Translations under genes and position numbers: made by a program
The notes under the pieces: generated by a model
What the model saw: only the letters and a program-made list of their open reading frames with translations
Database searches by the model: none
What the model was told of the DNA's origin: nothing
Assembly (NCBI RefSeq): GCF_008831285.2
Contig: NC_045140.1
Location: 3,575,528 to 3,639,527 of the forward strand
Direction: 5' to 3'
Source of the DNA: Nymphaea colorata
Taxonomy: Eukaryota > Streptophyta > Magnoliopsida > Nymphaeales > Nymphaeaceae
Length of the DNA: 64,000 bases
In this document: one piece after another, positions 56,406-64,000 of the stretch
How positions within the stretch are numbered: position 1 is the stretch's first letter
How the letters are laid out: every line of letters starts with the position of its first letter

Positions 56406-59400
56406 TGCGTGAGTGTTGTTTTCGGGTTACAGATATTGGTGCTACATTTCTATCAGTTCAGACTATTTTAAAAAAACTTGGGTACGGGGTGCGGCAATAT
56501 ATATAACATACAATAAGAATTCAAACAAAATAACACATTCATGATTCAAAATTTATAGATTCTAAAGAAGAAACTATTGAGAAAAATATGAAAATGCAGC
56601 TCTGTCTGAGTGTAAATGGTGTAAAGAACAAAATTGAAATCCTAAATTTTGGATAGGAAAGGACTTGGTCAACTTTGACTGAGTCCTACATCAAACGAAT
56701 ATGGTTCCGGGTACGTTGACCGTATCCGGTACTGTTTGACCAGTACCCAAGATGTAGCCGGGACCAATATTGTAAAAATCGTATCGTAAGCCGTATCGGT
56801 CAGGCCAATAAATACGCCGTATCGTAAACTTATTTTTTAATTCAAAAAATAAAAAATAGAAAAAATAGAGAAAAATCAGATAAATCAAGGAAAATGAAAT
56901 TTATGTTTTTTTTAATGAAAAAACATGTTATACATAATGGCACACTTATTATAGGTATGAAGTTACTTCACAAACATTAATAAGTGGTCGTAATATCATA
57001 TAGCAACACAACATGAACTAAGACATCGAGAAACATAATTTATAAGATGATCTACATAATAACTCATAAGTAGTAAGATCCATAATACATCAAAAACCAA
57101 GTTTTACGTACACTAAACATCATATCACAAGACAAAATTGTTCAATGTTAATGCAAATAACAAATGAAAAACAACTTCATTCATAATCTGTAACATCTCA
57201 TTCTCATTTTCATCTTTCATAGAAGATATAAACTCTCTTTATCTAATCAAGAATCAATCATCCATGCATAAAACTGCCCTCAAATTGACGATTTCATGGT
57301 GAAACTGATTATTCCTTTTGAAAATTGCCACAATCTCCCCCTTATGTTCAGGAATGAAGAGGGAGTCAAGTTTTAAAAATTAGTTTGAAAAAGAGTGGTT
57401 TTAACCCCATATTTTTCAAAATAGACATGTATCGTGCGATATGAGGTGTCAGGGCCTATTGTTTTTATACATCTTGCACCAAGAACTACATACCTGTCTT
57501 TAACAGCCTTGTAAATATATTGATGATGCAAGGAAATACATGGGATTGATGGCATTTCATATTGCTAAGTAAAGCATTATCTGATCTGCATTTGGGGAAA
57601 TGTTGGTGGAAGGTGTGATGCTTTTCCTCCTTGCTTGGTTTATCAGGGAGGAGTTCAGCCCATTCCCCTCTTCATCTCCTCATGACTAGCCACAATGATG
57701 AGGTTTATCTTGTACTTTGGCCATTTTTTAACAAACGGCTGGTTGAACTAATTAGAGAAATCTTTCTTTTTGTTTTTGGTTATTTATTTATTAATATTCT
57801 GGGCTGTTTCCTTAGCAACCATTAGCTGGGAACAAGCTGCAGGTAGATTTTTGCCTGTACACCTATCGGAGGTCTGACGGATGTATTTTTTTTCTTGCCT
57901 TTTAAAATTCTTACCCATATTCTGGTAACCACAGGACAGTTGGGGTCATTGTTAGACTTGCCGAAAAATTGGCAAAATAATCTTTTCCCTGTTTTTAAAA
58001 TTTTTCTGTAGTGGTTGATGGGTGGTTAGGACATGACCCTGGACTTTTCTTGTTTTTAATTCTTTTTTAACCATAAAACATGACAAAGCATGTTTTGGCA
58101 TCCAAATGGTGAAACAGACTAGGCTTTTGCAAGTTTGCATTTCCGAACCTAGTTTTAGAGGAATCTAGTTTTTCCAAAAGGCAGAACAGGCCATTCACGT
58201 TGTGTGACCAAGCTTCTTAAATTCAACTAATCAATACAAGGATAATATTCATTTACAGGATGATCACCTTATCTTCTTTTTTCATCCCGTCAGTTCTCTT
58301 TATGCTTGATATGTTCTCCACATATTTATGTTTTTTTTTTTCTACCAAAGCTCTTCCATTCCAACTGGTTAATTCCATGTTTTATTCATCTACCATGATA
58401 AATTCTTTTCCTTCTGTTACCTACTATATAATCATACTTTAATCTAATGGTCACATTCTCTTTTTTTTTATATTAATAAACTTTTCAGCTATCTGAAAGA
58501 CCATTTTTAGTGTCAAACTTCTTGATTACTACCTTGTGGACTTTAGGGGCCGTTTGCTGGATTGGAAATCTGGAATTAGAAAAATATTCCTGGAAATAAG
58601 TTTCTTGGAATAAAGGAATGAGAAAAATCTTACCGATTCTCATTTTGATGTGTGTGTGATGAATAGAAATCCACCAAAAGGCCACTAAAAGCCGAAATGG
58701 TCGAAACCCATTTGCAGAAGGAGAAAAACATGTTGGTCATATACAGATTTCTAGTCAGAAAACTAGAAAGAGGCAAGAGAAGAGCAAGCTAGGAGGTTAA
58801 CCAGGGAAGGCGAGTGGTGGATACCTCAGAGAGAGGATGGATGGAAGCGGACTTTCGAGTGGATAGAGTGGCCAGAGCAGGAGAGTGAGAGGGTGAGATA
58901 GATGACGAGGATGATGTGGCAGTGGCAGGTTGAGGACGATGCGGCAGCAGGAAGAAGCTCACGACGAAAATGAGAAAAGAGAAGACGCGAGCGTGCCCTA
59001 ACGGGCAAAAAAAAAACCGGAAACATATTTCCACCCCTCGTGGTGGAAATATGTTTCCGGAAAAAAATTTCCGGAATCGGTCTCAACGCTCATAAAATTT
59101 TTTCCACGTTTGCTGGGCATGAAAAATTTTAAAAATTTGAAATTTTTTTCCTGTTCAACTGTAGATTTCCAGCCCAGCAAACGGGCCCTTAGAGATATCA
59201 GTTTTTCTTTTCGTTATTGTGTTGATGCTCAATTTAATCTTTTGGGTTCATCTGGTTCGACATGGAATCCAATCAAAGATGATTTGGGAAATGTTGATTT
59301 TGCATTTCTTCAGAAAAGTGTTCTCCATGAATAGACTTTTGATATGCTTGCACCATGTCTAAGTGCGTCCTGTATTATTTGTGCTTTATTTCCATTTCAA

Positions 59401-62400
59401 CTTGAATGAAGAAACTTGAAAGGATCTTTTGTTTTCATTTCAGTAGAAAAGTGTGAGTGTTATAGAGTCAATTTACCATGATAAATTGATATAAGGATGC
59501 TTGGTTATATTATGTGCAACTTTTTATGTTTTTCTAATTGATGGCTTGACAGATCGTCACCTCAGTGTTGGTGACAGATTTTCCTCTCCTATTCCTGATA
59601 ACTCTGAAAAATAAAATGCTCACATTTCACTTGTTACTGCCATAATTTTTCTTTTTTCATTACTTTGCAGTTGTTATCAACATTTTACTGTTCTCTCTCT
59701 TATTCTTTTTTCCTTTTTCATGATTTATACAGAAAAACAGAAGTGGTTTAAGACGTGAACAAATTTGTGACAGCCTAATGGCATCATATGCAGACAGAAC
59801 TTGGTATTGCATTTTCTACTTCCTCAGAACTTATTGTGGTGTATATGGTGGGAGCTTGCTTTGTGCTGATAGTTGTTCAATTTTTTCATTTATCTGTGGA
59901 TTCTCAGTTTGCAACTGCCAAAATTGATTTTTGAAAAGATAGGATCGTGTATCTCTGTTTCTTATTTAGCAGATTCTCTCCTTTGGCTTATGCAGGTAAC
60001 TATTCTGCTGTTTCTTTCCAATATGAAATGTTATAGTTGATCTGACCTGAGGCTAACTTTAGATAATGAAAGTTAATTTTTAATAATTTTTTTTTTCCTA
60101 TAGAGATTGTTTTTCCTCAATGGTGAACATGACTTATCAGCCTTTCTCTTAGTAGATCTGGGGTTGGTCAGGTATCCACCATATGTCATCAGCATATCAC
60201 AAAATCTTTTCCCCAGTCGAGATGATCTTCTTGCATATGAGGAGGTATTACTTTTGTCAGTTTATGAGCATGTGTGGCTTTTTGTGTATGCTATTTCTTG
60301 TTTTTTTCTGACTATGGTTCTGCAGGCTATAAAAGTGGCACAAATACTGGATGAATCCTTGGACAAAAACAATATGGAGATGGTCTTGCATTGTATAGAA
60401 GCATCTGATAGATATCTTTCCAGCCAACCGCAGGAGGTGTCACAGTTTTCTTGTCATCAACCTATAGGAGCATTTCTTTTTCATTTTTCAGCAGCATGGG
60501 TTTACTCGAAGGTGGTAACTTTAGGCATTTCTGTCCTTGAGCATGAACGCAGGTAACTGCATTCTTTTCATTTATAGTGGAAGGGATCAAATGCATGGCA
60601 CTTTCTTCTATAAGCTGTTTCTTGAGCCTTTAATTCTCTCTCAAATTCATTGATCAACTAGTTGACAGTACGCATGCACATTTTCGTTAGTAATCACAGA
60701 AGGATCAAGCTAAAAGACTAAACACAGAAGGTATCGGCCTGCTCTTTCTAAGATGAAAATTGAGTCCACTGATAAAATCATAAAAGGAATATTTGATCGA
60801 TTTATTTTTTACGGCTGCCTCTTTCTCTCCATAACACTTCTAAGAGCTCTGGGACGGATAGTTTTTGCTGGTTTTGGAGAGAAATTGCCAATTAAATCAA
60901 CGATTTGAGGGAGAAATTGCTGGTTTGAAGGGAAATTTGCTCGTAGAAAACCCATTAGTGTTTAAAAAAAAGGCTTCTATGTTTCTTCTTTTATAAAAGG
61001 TATACAATGTCTCAATTTCAAGTTTTATGTATATTTGTATTGTTTTCTAAAGTTTACCATAGGTTTCTATTTATTTTATGAAGATATTTGTTTTATTTTC
61101 TTAATGTGCTGTTAACATATTATCTATGTCACATGAGTGCGAGGTGCGGGTGGCGGTGTGGGTGCCGGCGTGGCATATCCCAAAAAATTTGGGTGTGAGG
61201 GTGTACATATATAATATATTTATTATATATATATATATGTATGTATTCATAATATATATAGTTTTAGCTTGTTTCTTAGCTTAATCTGTTCTTTTTTTTT
61301 TTTACTTTTATTACTGTACATTAAGAAAGAAAGGAACGGAGAGAAGAAAAAAAATAGAAAATATTTTGAACATTCATAGGAAAGGATGCGGTTGGGATGC
61401 GTGTCGGAGCCACGCCTGTATCAGCACCAGCACTAGCGTCGTGTCGACACGGGTGCGGCCCCTTTTTTGAAGAGTCCGTGTGACATAGCATATTATGGCT
61501 TTGAAATGATGAATGATGAAAGTTCACTGTGTGATGAGTTTTTCTATCTAGAACACATTTTGGCATGTTTTTTTATAATTTTTCTTATTTTTATGAATAA
61601 GAAAAATAATTTCATGATAGGTTTACGATGCATTACAATACAGCATACAGGTTGGCTCGACTGATACGCGTCAGGAATGCCTTTTACAACATTGTGTGGC
61701 AGGCTTTTTCGTGTCAAATTTTTTTGGAAAGAAATGTATGCTGTGCTGGTTCAACATTTCATACCAATATTCTGGTGTTTGCTAGTTTCATCGGTCCCTT
61801 ACATTTCAGGTATGAAGATGCAATAAAGCTTCTTAAACAGCTGCTAAATATTATTCTTTGTGATGGAAAACGGGGTTATTGGGCTCTTAGATTGTCTGTG
61901 GATTTAGAGCATCTGGGTCGTCTGGATGAGAGTCTTACTGTTGCAGAAGAGAGTTTAGCTGATCCATGGGTTCGTGCTGGATTACGGATTGCTCTACAAA
62001 GGCGTGTTTTACGTTTGGGGAAGCCACCAAGACGCTGGAAGGTGCCCGATTTTGCCAAATTATTGAAGCGCAAGATCAATGAAGTATGTGGTTCCTTTTT
62101 ATCTATTACCAGTTGTAGGTGCTCTAGTTGCTTGTCTGAGCTCCCATGTTTGTAAAAATCCTAGCCTATGTTACACGGGTACTCCTCTTAAGGAGGAGTA
62201 CCCGTATGGTACGGGTACGGGTACGGCCCTGGTGCGGTCAACGCAGTATCGGGTACGGTCAACGTACCCGGGATCATTTTTGTCCATTTTCGGACTCGGA
62301 CAACTTTGACCAAGTCCAAAGTTGTCTAGTTTTTGAGTTGAAAATTAAAAATCCCCCTCTTTTCTTGTTTCCTTTTTCACTCTAAACCTTTCTTGTACAT

Positions 62401-62648
62401 AGTTCCTCACAAGTTTTCATTTAAAATCTTCCATACAATGTTTCGAAAATCCATTCGTTGTCTATAACTTGACTCTTCGATAATAGTGTAAGCCATAACC
62501 ATAGCGATGTCAATATATCTTAAAAGTGTGACCTGTTGCTCCTGCTAATCTTGATGATGCGATGGAGAATCAAGAAAGATGATAAATTTCTATGTTAATT
62601 ACTTCCATACTGTGTTTTGTGAATATGTTATTCATTTTGAAATTTTTT

Positions 62649-62737
<89 letters not shown>

Positions 62738-63436
62738 GCGTGTGTGTACAGCCGTACCCCCGCACCCAAATTTTTTGAAAATGGTCCGTACTCGCGCAGT
62801 TTATAAGCCAAATAGAAGGGCTACAGTCTCTCAACAGAAACACACAACAATCAACCATGAAGGCCTCTTACACAAGGTGCCAAGGGACACAAACAGAACA
62901 AGAAAAATAAGCTAGTTATTGTTACCAATGACTACCAAAATCATGAAAACACAAAAGGGAGAAATCCCCTCAATGGATATGCTCAAGAATGCAATGAGCT
63001 AGCTGTTGGTCTAATTTTGACAGCTAGAGAACTAGCTACTATATATATATATATTCTAGATTTACAAATATGGATCCCCGTACATATTCTATTTGCTTGC
63101 ATGAGACAATTAATGCAAATTTCACAGCGCTTTTTTATAGTTTTTTCATGACATTTGTTTATTTAGGCAGCCTTTCTGTTAGTGATTGTGGCAATTCATT
63201 TTCAGGTCCATGTGCGAGGAATACCATTGGCCAGTAAAACAGGAATCAAGAGCAGGTTTTATGGTTATAATGGTGAGCAGTGTGGTGTGGAAGAATTGGC
63301 TCTACAACACTATGCAGGAGTACATGGTTGGCAGGGTCTCCATTCAGAAAGTGGCATTTGGATGACATTGTTTGCGCTTCTTATGTGGGATGTTATCTTT
63401 GCTGACATACCAGATGTCTTCAGGACTAGGTTTCAG
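37911..63436 (+). CDS. FAN1: FAN1 homologue: Fanconi-associated nuclease, 3' end outside window
   Basis: Fourteen in-frame exons: 37911-38021, 39697-39874, 40596-41107, 41213-41305, 43421-43682, 43764-43826, 46884-46958, 47056-47177, 59733-59803, 59908-59995, 60104-60244, 60326-60552, 61810-62083, 63206-63436, giving 816 codons so far. FAN1 is a structure-specific nuclease for interstrand-crosslink repair in the nucleus. The start [17 protein letters not shown] fits plant FAN1. A UBZ4 ubiquitin-binding finger has C78, C81, H95 and C99 (CPVC...HLDSC), split by an intron. A HIRAN domain spans about 225-325 ([19 protein letters not shown]). Then come [31 protein letters not shown]-like and [16 protein letters not shown], and a TPR-like repeat region ([28 protein letters not shown]). 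The last exon ends at FRTRFQ; the VRR-NUC catalytic domain should follow beyond 64000. Introns are large: 12,555 bases between 47178 and 59732. Confidence 0.93.
39298..39516 (+). other. Unassigned open frame in FAN1 intron 1
   Basis: Reads [20 protein letters not shown] and continues Gly/Pro-rich to a stop. It follows a CTCAG acceptor-like site but does not resemble FAN1, and the joined exons 1 and 2 need no extra sequence. I do not assign it a function. Confidence 0.25.
41888..42295. mobile_element. MITE-like element, TAGTCACAAA family
   Basis: Left end CATAGTCACAAAAATGCG and right end, read in reverse, TTAGTCACAAATATCATG form imperfect inverted ends around an AT-rich body of about 400 bases. 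A clearer relative is at 50531-50986. Part of the body (TCAGCCAAAAAAGCA) recurs in reverse near 45455-45500. Target duplication not discernible. Confidence 0.5.
42880..43150 (-). mobile_element. Copia LTR and primer-binding-site remnant
   Basis: On the minus strand TGGTATCAGAGC (42921-42932) is the usual copia primer-binding site for initiator tRNA-Met, the same 12 bases found after the 5' LTR at 51505. Sequence to the right (42933 onward) would be its 5' LTR. No coding sequence of copia could be read nearby, so it is a small remnant with uncertain limits. Confidence 0.5.
44866..45240. repeat. Dispersed AT-rich repeat, copy A
   Basis: Shares a string of blocks in the same order with 56760-57230: ATATCGTAAATTTAT, AAAACATGTCACACATAA, CATCAAGAAATAA, ATATCACAAGATAAAATT and CATTCTCATTCTCATTTTCA. 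Both copies lie in FAN1 introns. Class unknown. Confidence 0.6.
45540..45616 (+). other. Exon-like segment, not FAN1
   Basis: [20 protein letters not shown] and DVLHR end exactly at an AG|GTGTGT donor-like site. It does not match FAN1 and FAN1 joins correctly without it. It may be a gene fragment or an unknown exon. Confidence 0.35.
45950..46034. repeat. Compound (CT)n(TA)n microsatellite
   Basis: About 10 CT units followed by about 33 TA units, in the FAN1 intron 43827-46883. A GTACGG-rich stretch with a (GT)n run lies upstream at 45685-45775. Confidence 0.97.
46642..46717 (+). other. Exon-like segment, not part of the FAN1 frame
   Basis: Flanked by CTTCAG and GTGTTT, it is 76 bases long and open in two frames ([20 protein letters not shown] in one). 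Inclusion between FAN1 exons 6 and 7 would bring an in-frame stop (TGC GGG TAG). It could be a cassette exon that disables the message, or belong to something else. Confidence 0.35.
50531..50986. mobile_element. MITE-like element with 18-base inverted ends
   Basis: Left end TCATGGTCACAAATATCG and right end, read in reverse, TCATAGCCACAAATATCG match at 16 of 18 bases. The body of about 450 bases is AT-rich and non-coding. It lies just 5' of the full-length copia element. No clear target duplication. Confidence 0.6.
51038..51042. other. Target-site duplication, left copy
   Basis: GTTCA directly before the 5' LTR, repeated exactly at 56456-56460 after the 3' LTR. Five bases is the normal copia duplication. 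Confidence 0.93.
51043..51504 (+). repeat. 5' LTR of the copia element
   Basis: 462 bases, from TGTTAAAATATAAATCC to ACATTTCTATCA. The first half is built of about four imperfect units of roughly 47 bases containing TCCTAGGATTCTA or a variant. A likely TATA box (TTATAAATAG, about 51340) lies before a (CT)n tract. It matches 55994-56455 except at five single positions (all transitions) and two in the CT tract. Confidence 0.97.
51505..51516 (+). other. Primer-binding site
   Basis: TGGTATCAGAGC immediately follows the 5' LTR; it is complementary to the 3' end of plant initiator tRNA-Met, the standard copia primer. Confidence 0.93.
51726..55939 (+). pseudogene. Copia gag-pol polyprotein, disrupted
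   Basis: Starts at ATG 51726 with a copia GAG domain ([20 protein letters not shown]). An in-frame TAA at 52410-52412 interrupts it; the frame then continues with a CCHC knuckle ([14 protein letters not shown]), protease ([12 protein letters not shown]), an integrase zinc region ([12 protein letters not shown]...[10 protein letters not shown]), the integrase core ([24 protein letters not shown]) and the start of RT ([21 protein letters not shown]). At about 54830-54840 roughly 30 bases normally coding for the stretch between AFLH and PPGY are gone and the frame shifts; RT and RNase H follow in the new frame to 55939 ([48 protein letters not shown]). The YVDD catalytic box is present but the polyprotein is not continuous. 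Confidence 0.93.
55982..55993 (+). other. Polypurine tract
   Basis: TTGAGGGAGGG directly before the 3' LTR at 55994; the usual second-strand priming site of LTR retrotransposons. Confidence 0.85.
55994..56455 (+). repeat. 3' LTR of the copia element
   Basis: 462 bases, same length as the 5' LTR and differing at seven positions. It is followed by the right target duplication GTTCA (56456-56460). Confidence 0.97.
56456..56520. repeat. Right half of the G-rich dispersed repeat split by copia
   Basis: ATTTTAAAAAAACTTGGG, then TACGGGGTGCGGCAATATAT. Together with GTCACATAGGTACGGGTTCA just left of the 5' LTR it reconstitutes a repeat like those at 45680-45775 and 61135-61260, so copia inserted into one such repeat. 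Confidence 0.6.
56760..57230. repeat. Dispersed AT-rich repeat, copy B
   Basis: Same block order as copy A at 44866-45240, preceded by TCGTATCGTAAGCCGTATCG. Similar TATCGTAC...GCTGATAC blocks occur at 25660-25690. Non-coding. Confidence 0.6.
57640..57830 (+). other. Exon-like open frame, not FAN1
   Basis: Follows a TTTATCAG acceptor-like site. Reads [20 protein letters not shown], then [14 protein letters not shown]. No family recognised; weak evidence on its own. Confidence 0.25.
58546..59188. mobile_element. Tourist-like MITE, 643 bp, TTA target duplication
   Basis: Ends are GGGGCCGTTTGCTGGATTGG and, read in reverse, GGGCCCGTTTGCTGGGCTGG, continuing as GAAATCT in both. It is flanked by TTA at 58543-58545 and 59189-59191. 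The GGGCC(C/T)GTTTG end and TTA duplication are hallmarks of PIF/Harbinger-derived Tourist MITEs. Inside, at about 59020-59060, GGAAACATATTTCCAC and its exact complement are separated by about eight bases, a strong hairpin. The element has no transposase. Confidence 0.88.
59192..59334 (+). other. Unknown terminal-exon-like frame interrupted by the MITE
   Basis: [20 protein letters not shown], then [18 protein letters not shown] and a TAG at 59332-59334. On the other side of the MITE (58506-58545) the same frame reads [12 protein letters not shown]. With one TTA copy the two parts join in frame. I do not recognise the protein; it does not belong to FAN1. Confidence 0.45.
61135..61480. repeat. 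G-rich dispersed repeat region
   Basis: GTGCGAGGTGCGGGTGGCGG, then CCCAAAAAATTTGGGTG, then GTACATATATAATATA (61135-61245). At 61385-61465 another GTGTCGG/CGGGTGCGG-rich part follows, in an intron of FAN1. Confidence 0.6.
62160..62300. repeat. GTACGGGTACGG-rich dispersed repeat
   Basis: TTACACGGGTACTCCTC opens a stretch with GGTACGGGTACGGGTACGG and GGTCAACG repeated. The block GTCAACGTACCCGGG also resembles 56700-56760 in part (GGTACGTTGACCG). Located just after FAN1 exon 13. Confidence 0.55.
62650..62800. repeat. (CA)n(TA)n tract plus reversed G-rich repeat
   Basis: CA units at 62650-62685 run into TA units at 62686-62733, then GTACAGCCGTACCCCCGCAC and CCAAATTTTTTGAAAATGG. Read in reverse this is the same layout as 61160-61245: A/T core, G-rich part, then dinucleotides. 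Confidence 0.7.
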
Positions 63437-64000
63437 GTATGGTGTTTTCAGTATGGTAGTAGTTTTTTTATTTGACTTTGTTGAGAATATTGTTGTGAGG
63501 GGTTTACTGAAAATTAGAAAAGTTCAAAGGGAGTTCTTTAGTTTTAAATTTTGGAGGACCATTTTTGTAATTTTCTTATTGGCCCTAATTACCATTTAAA
63601 GTTTGTTAATGTTAATCTAATGATAATCTTTCTTCTTCCTCCAATCTGTTTGTGACACAGTATGAGAGCCTTCTGTGCTTGGCAGTCTGATCCCATCTCT
63701 TCCCTCTTCTTCCTTCTCTTCTCTCTCCCTCTTTCTCTTTCTCTCTCTCTCTCAAACTGGTCGAACCCTGCTGATCGTCCATCTCGAGAAGTTGTGGTTG
63801 CAAAATCAGGGTCTCATCATGGCTGTTCATCGTGCAGCAGTAAGTAGTTTCCCTAGATCACATTGCTGATGTTGCTGTTCATGGATTGTGGTTGATGGAA
63901 TCAATTTTTGCTGTTGCTTCGGTTTGTGTTTCAATCGGAAAATATTTATTTATCAACAGGAACGAGTTATTGGAAGTCATTCATATCAGTTCTGAAAGTT
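63437..64000 (+). other. Last part of the window, FAN1 intron
   Basis: I could not find the next FAN1 exon (expected to start with residues following FRTRFQ and lead into VRR-NUC). A pyrimidine-rich tract with CT units lies at 63690-63755. ACACAG at 63655-63660 and CAACAG at 63955-63960 are acceptor-like, but the following frames do not look like FAN1. Confidence 0.45.

Larger units (their letters stand above)
51043..56455 (+). mobile_element. Full-length Ty1/copia LTR retrotransposon in a FAN1 intron
   Basis: A 5413-bp element in the same orientation as FAN1, with 462-bp LTRs beginning TG and ending CA, a primer-binding site, gag-pol in the copia order (protease, integrase, RT, RNase H), a polypurine tract and a GTTCA target duplication. 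The LTRs differ at seven positions, so insertion is recent. The coding region is broken twice, so this copy cannot move by itself. Confidence 0.97.

Noticed and set aside
58789-59086. Two minus-strand open frames inside the Tourist-like MITE
   Set aside because: They use composition-biased MITE sequence, have no transposase motifs and overlap in two frames.

Overview
The window is plant nuclear DNA, almost certainly from an angiosperm. It has AT-rich introns of up to 12.5 kb, plant-type gene families (DUF707, GT77 RAY1-like, HIRAN-containing FAN1), Ty1/copia retrotransposons, Tourist-like MITEs and very long (TA)n tracts. I cannot name the species. Exon models below come from reading splice sites and frames by eye. 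I saw no bacterial, viral or organellar gene cluster, no tRNA or rRNA gene and no CRISPR array.

Layout. 1-9.9 kb: a DUF707 locus, with the 3' part of one apparently intact gene (44-3987) followed by two partial, decayed copies (5319-7087 and 9420-9877). 10.5-20.2 kb, minus strand: a complete nine-exon TruB-type tRNA pseudouridine synthase with an organelle-like N-terminus; one intron carries a dead copia element. 22.6-23.2 kb: a small two-exon gene I do not recognise, apparently frameshifted. 23.2-30.2 kb: gene-poor, with two copies of a MITE family. 30.2-34.3 kb: a complete RAY1-like GT77 arabinosyltransferase gene whose first coding exon is only six bases. 34.3-37.9 kb: gene-poor, with an antisense copia fragment. 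37.9 kb to the end: a FAN1 nuclease gene (UBZ4, HIRAN, TPR-like region), 14 exons, running out of the window before its VRR-NUC domain.

The FAN1 introns are the most eventful part. One of 12.5 kb holds a full-length copia element (51043-56455) with 462-bp LTRs and a perfect 5-bp target duplication. Its LTRs differ at only seven positions, yet its coding region carries a stop and a deletion in reverse transcriptase. The same intron holds a 643-bp Tourist-like MITE sitting in an unrelated exon-like reading frame. Several exon-like segments that do not belong to FAN1 lie on the same strand.

The genes do not form a pathway: tRNA modification, cell-wall or arabinogalactan glycosylation, and crosslink repair are neighbours by chance. 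I found no clearly new biological system. The best leads are a dispersed G/C-rich short repeat linked to microsatellite tracts, the MITE-interrupted unknown exon, a conserved GC-AG intron in the DUF707 copies, the six-base start exon of the RAY1-like gene, and the LTR built of short tandem units.
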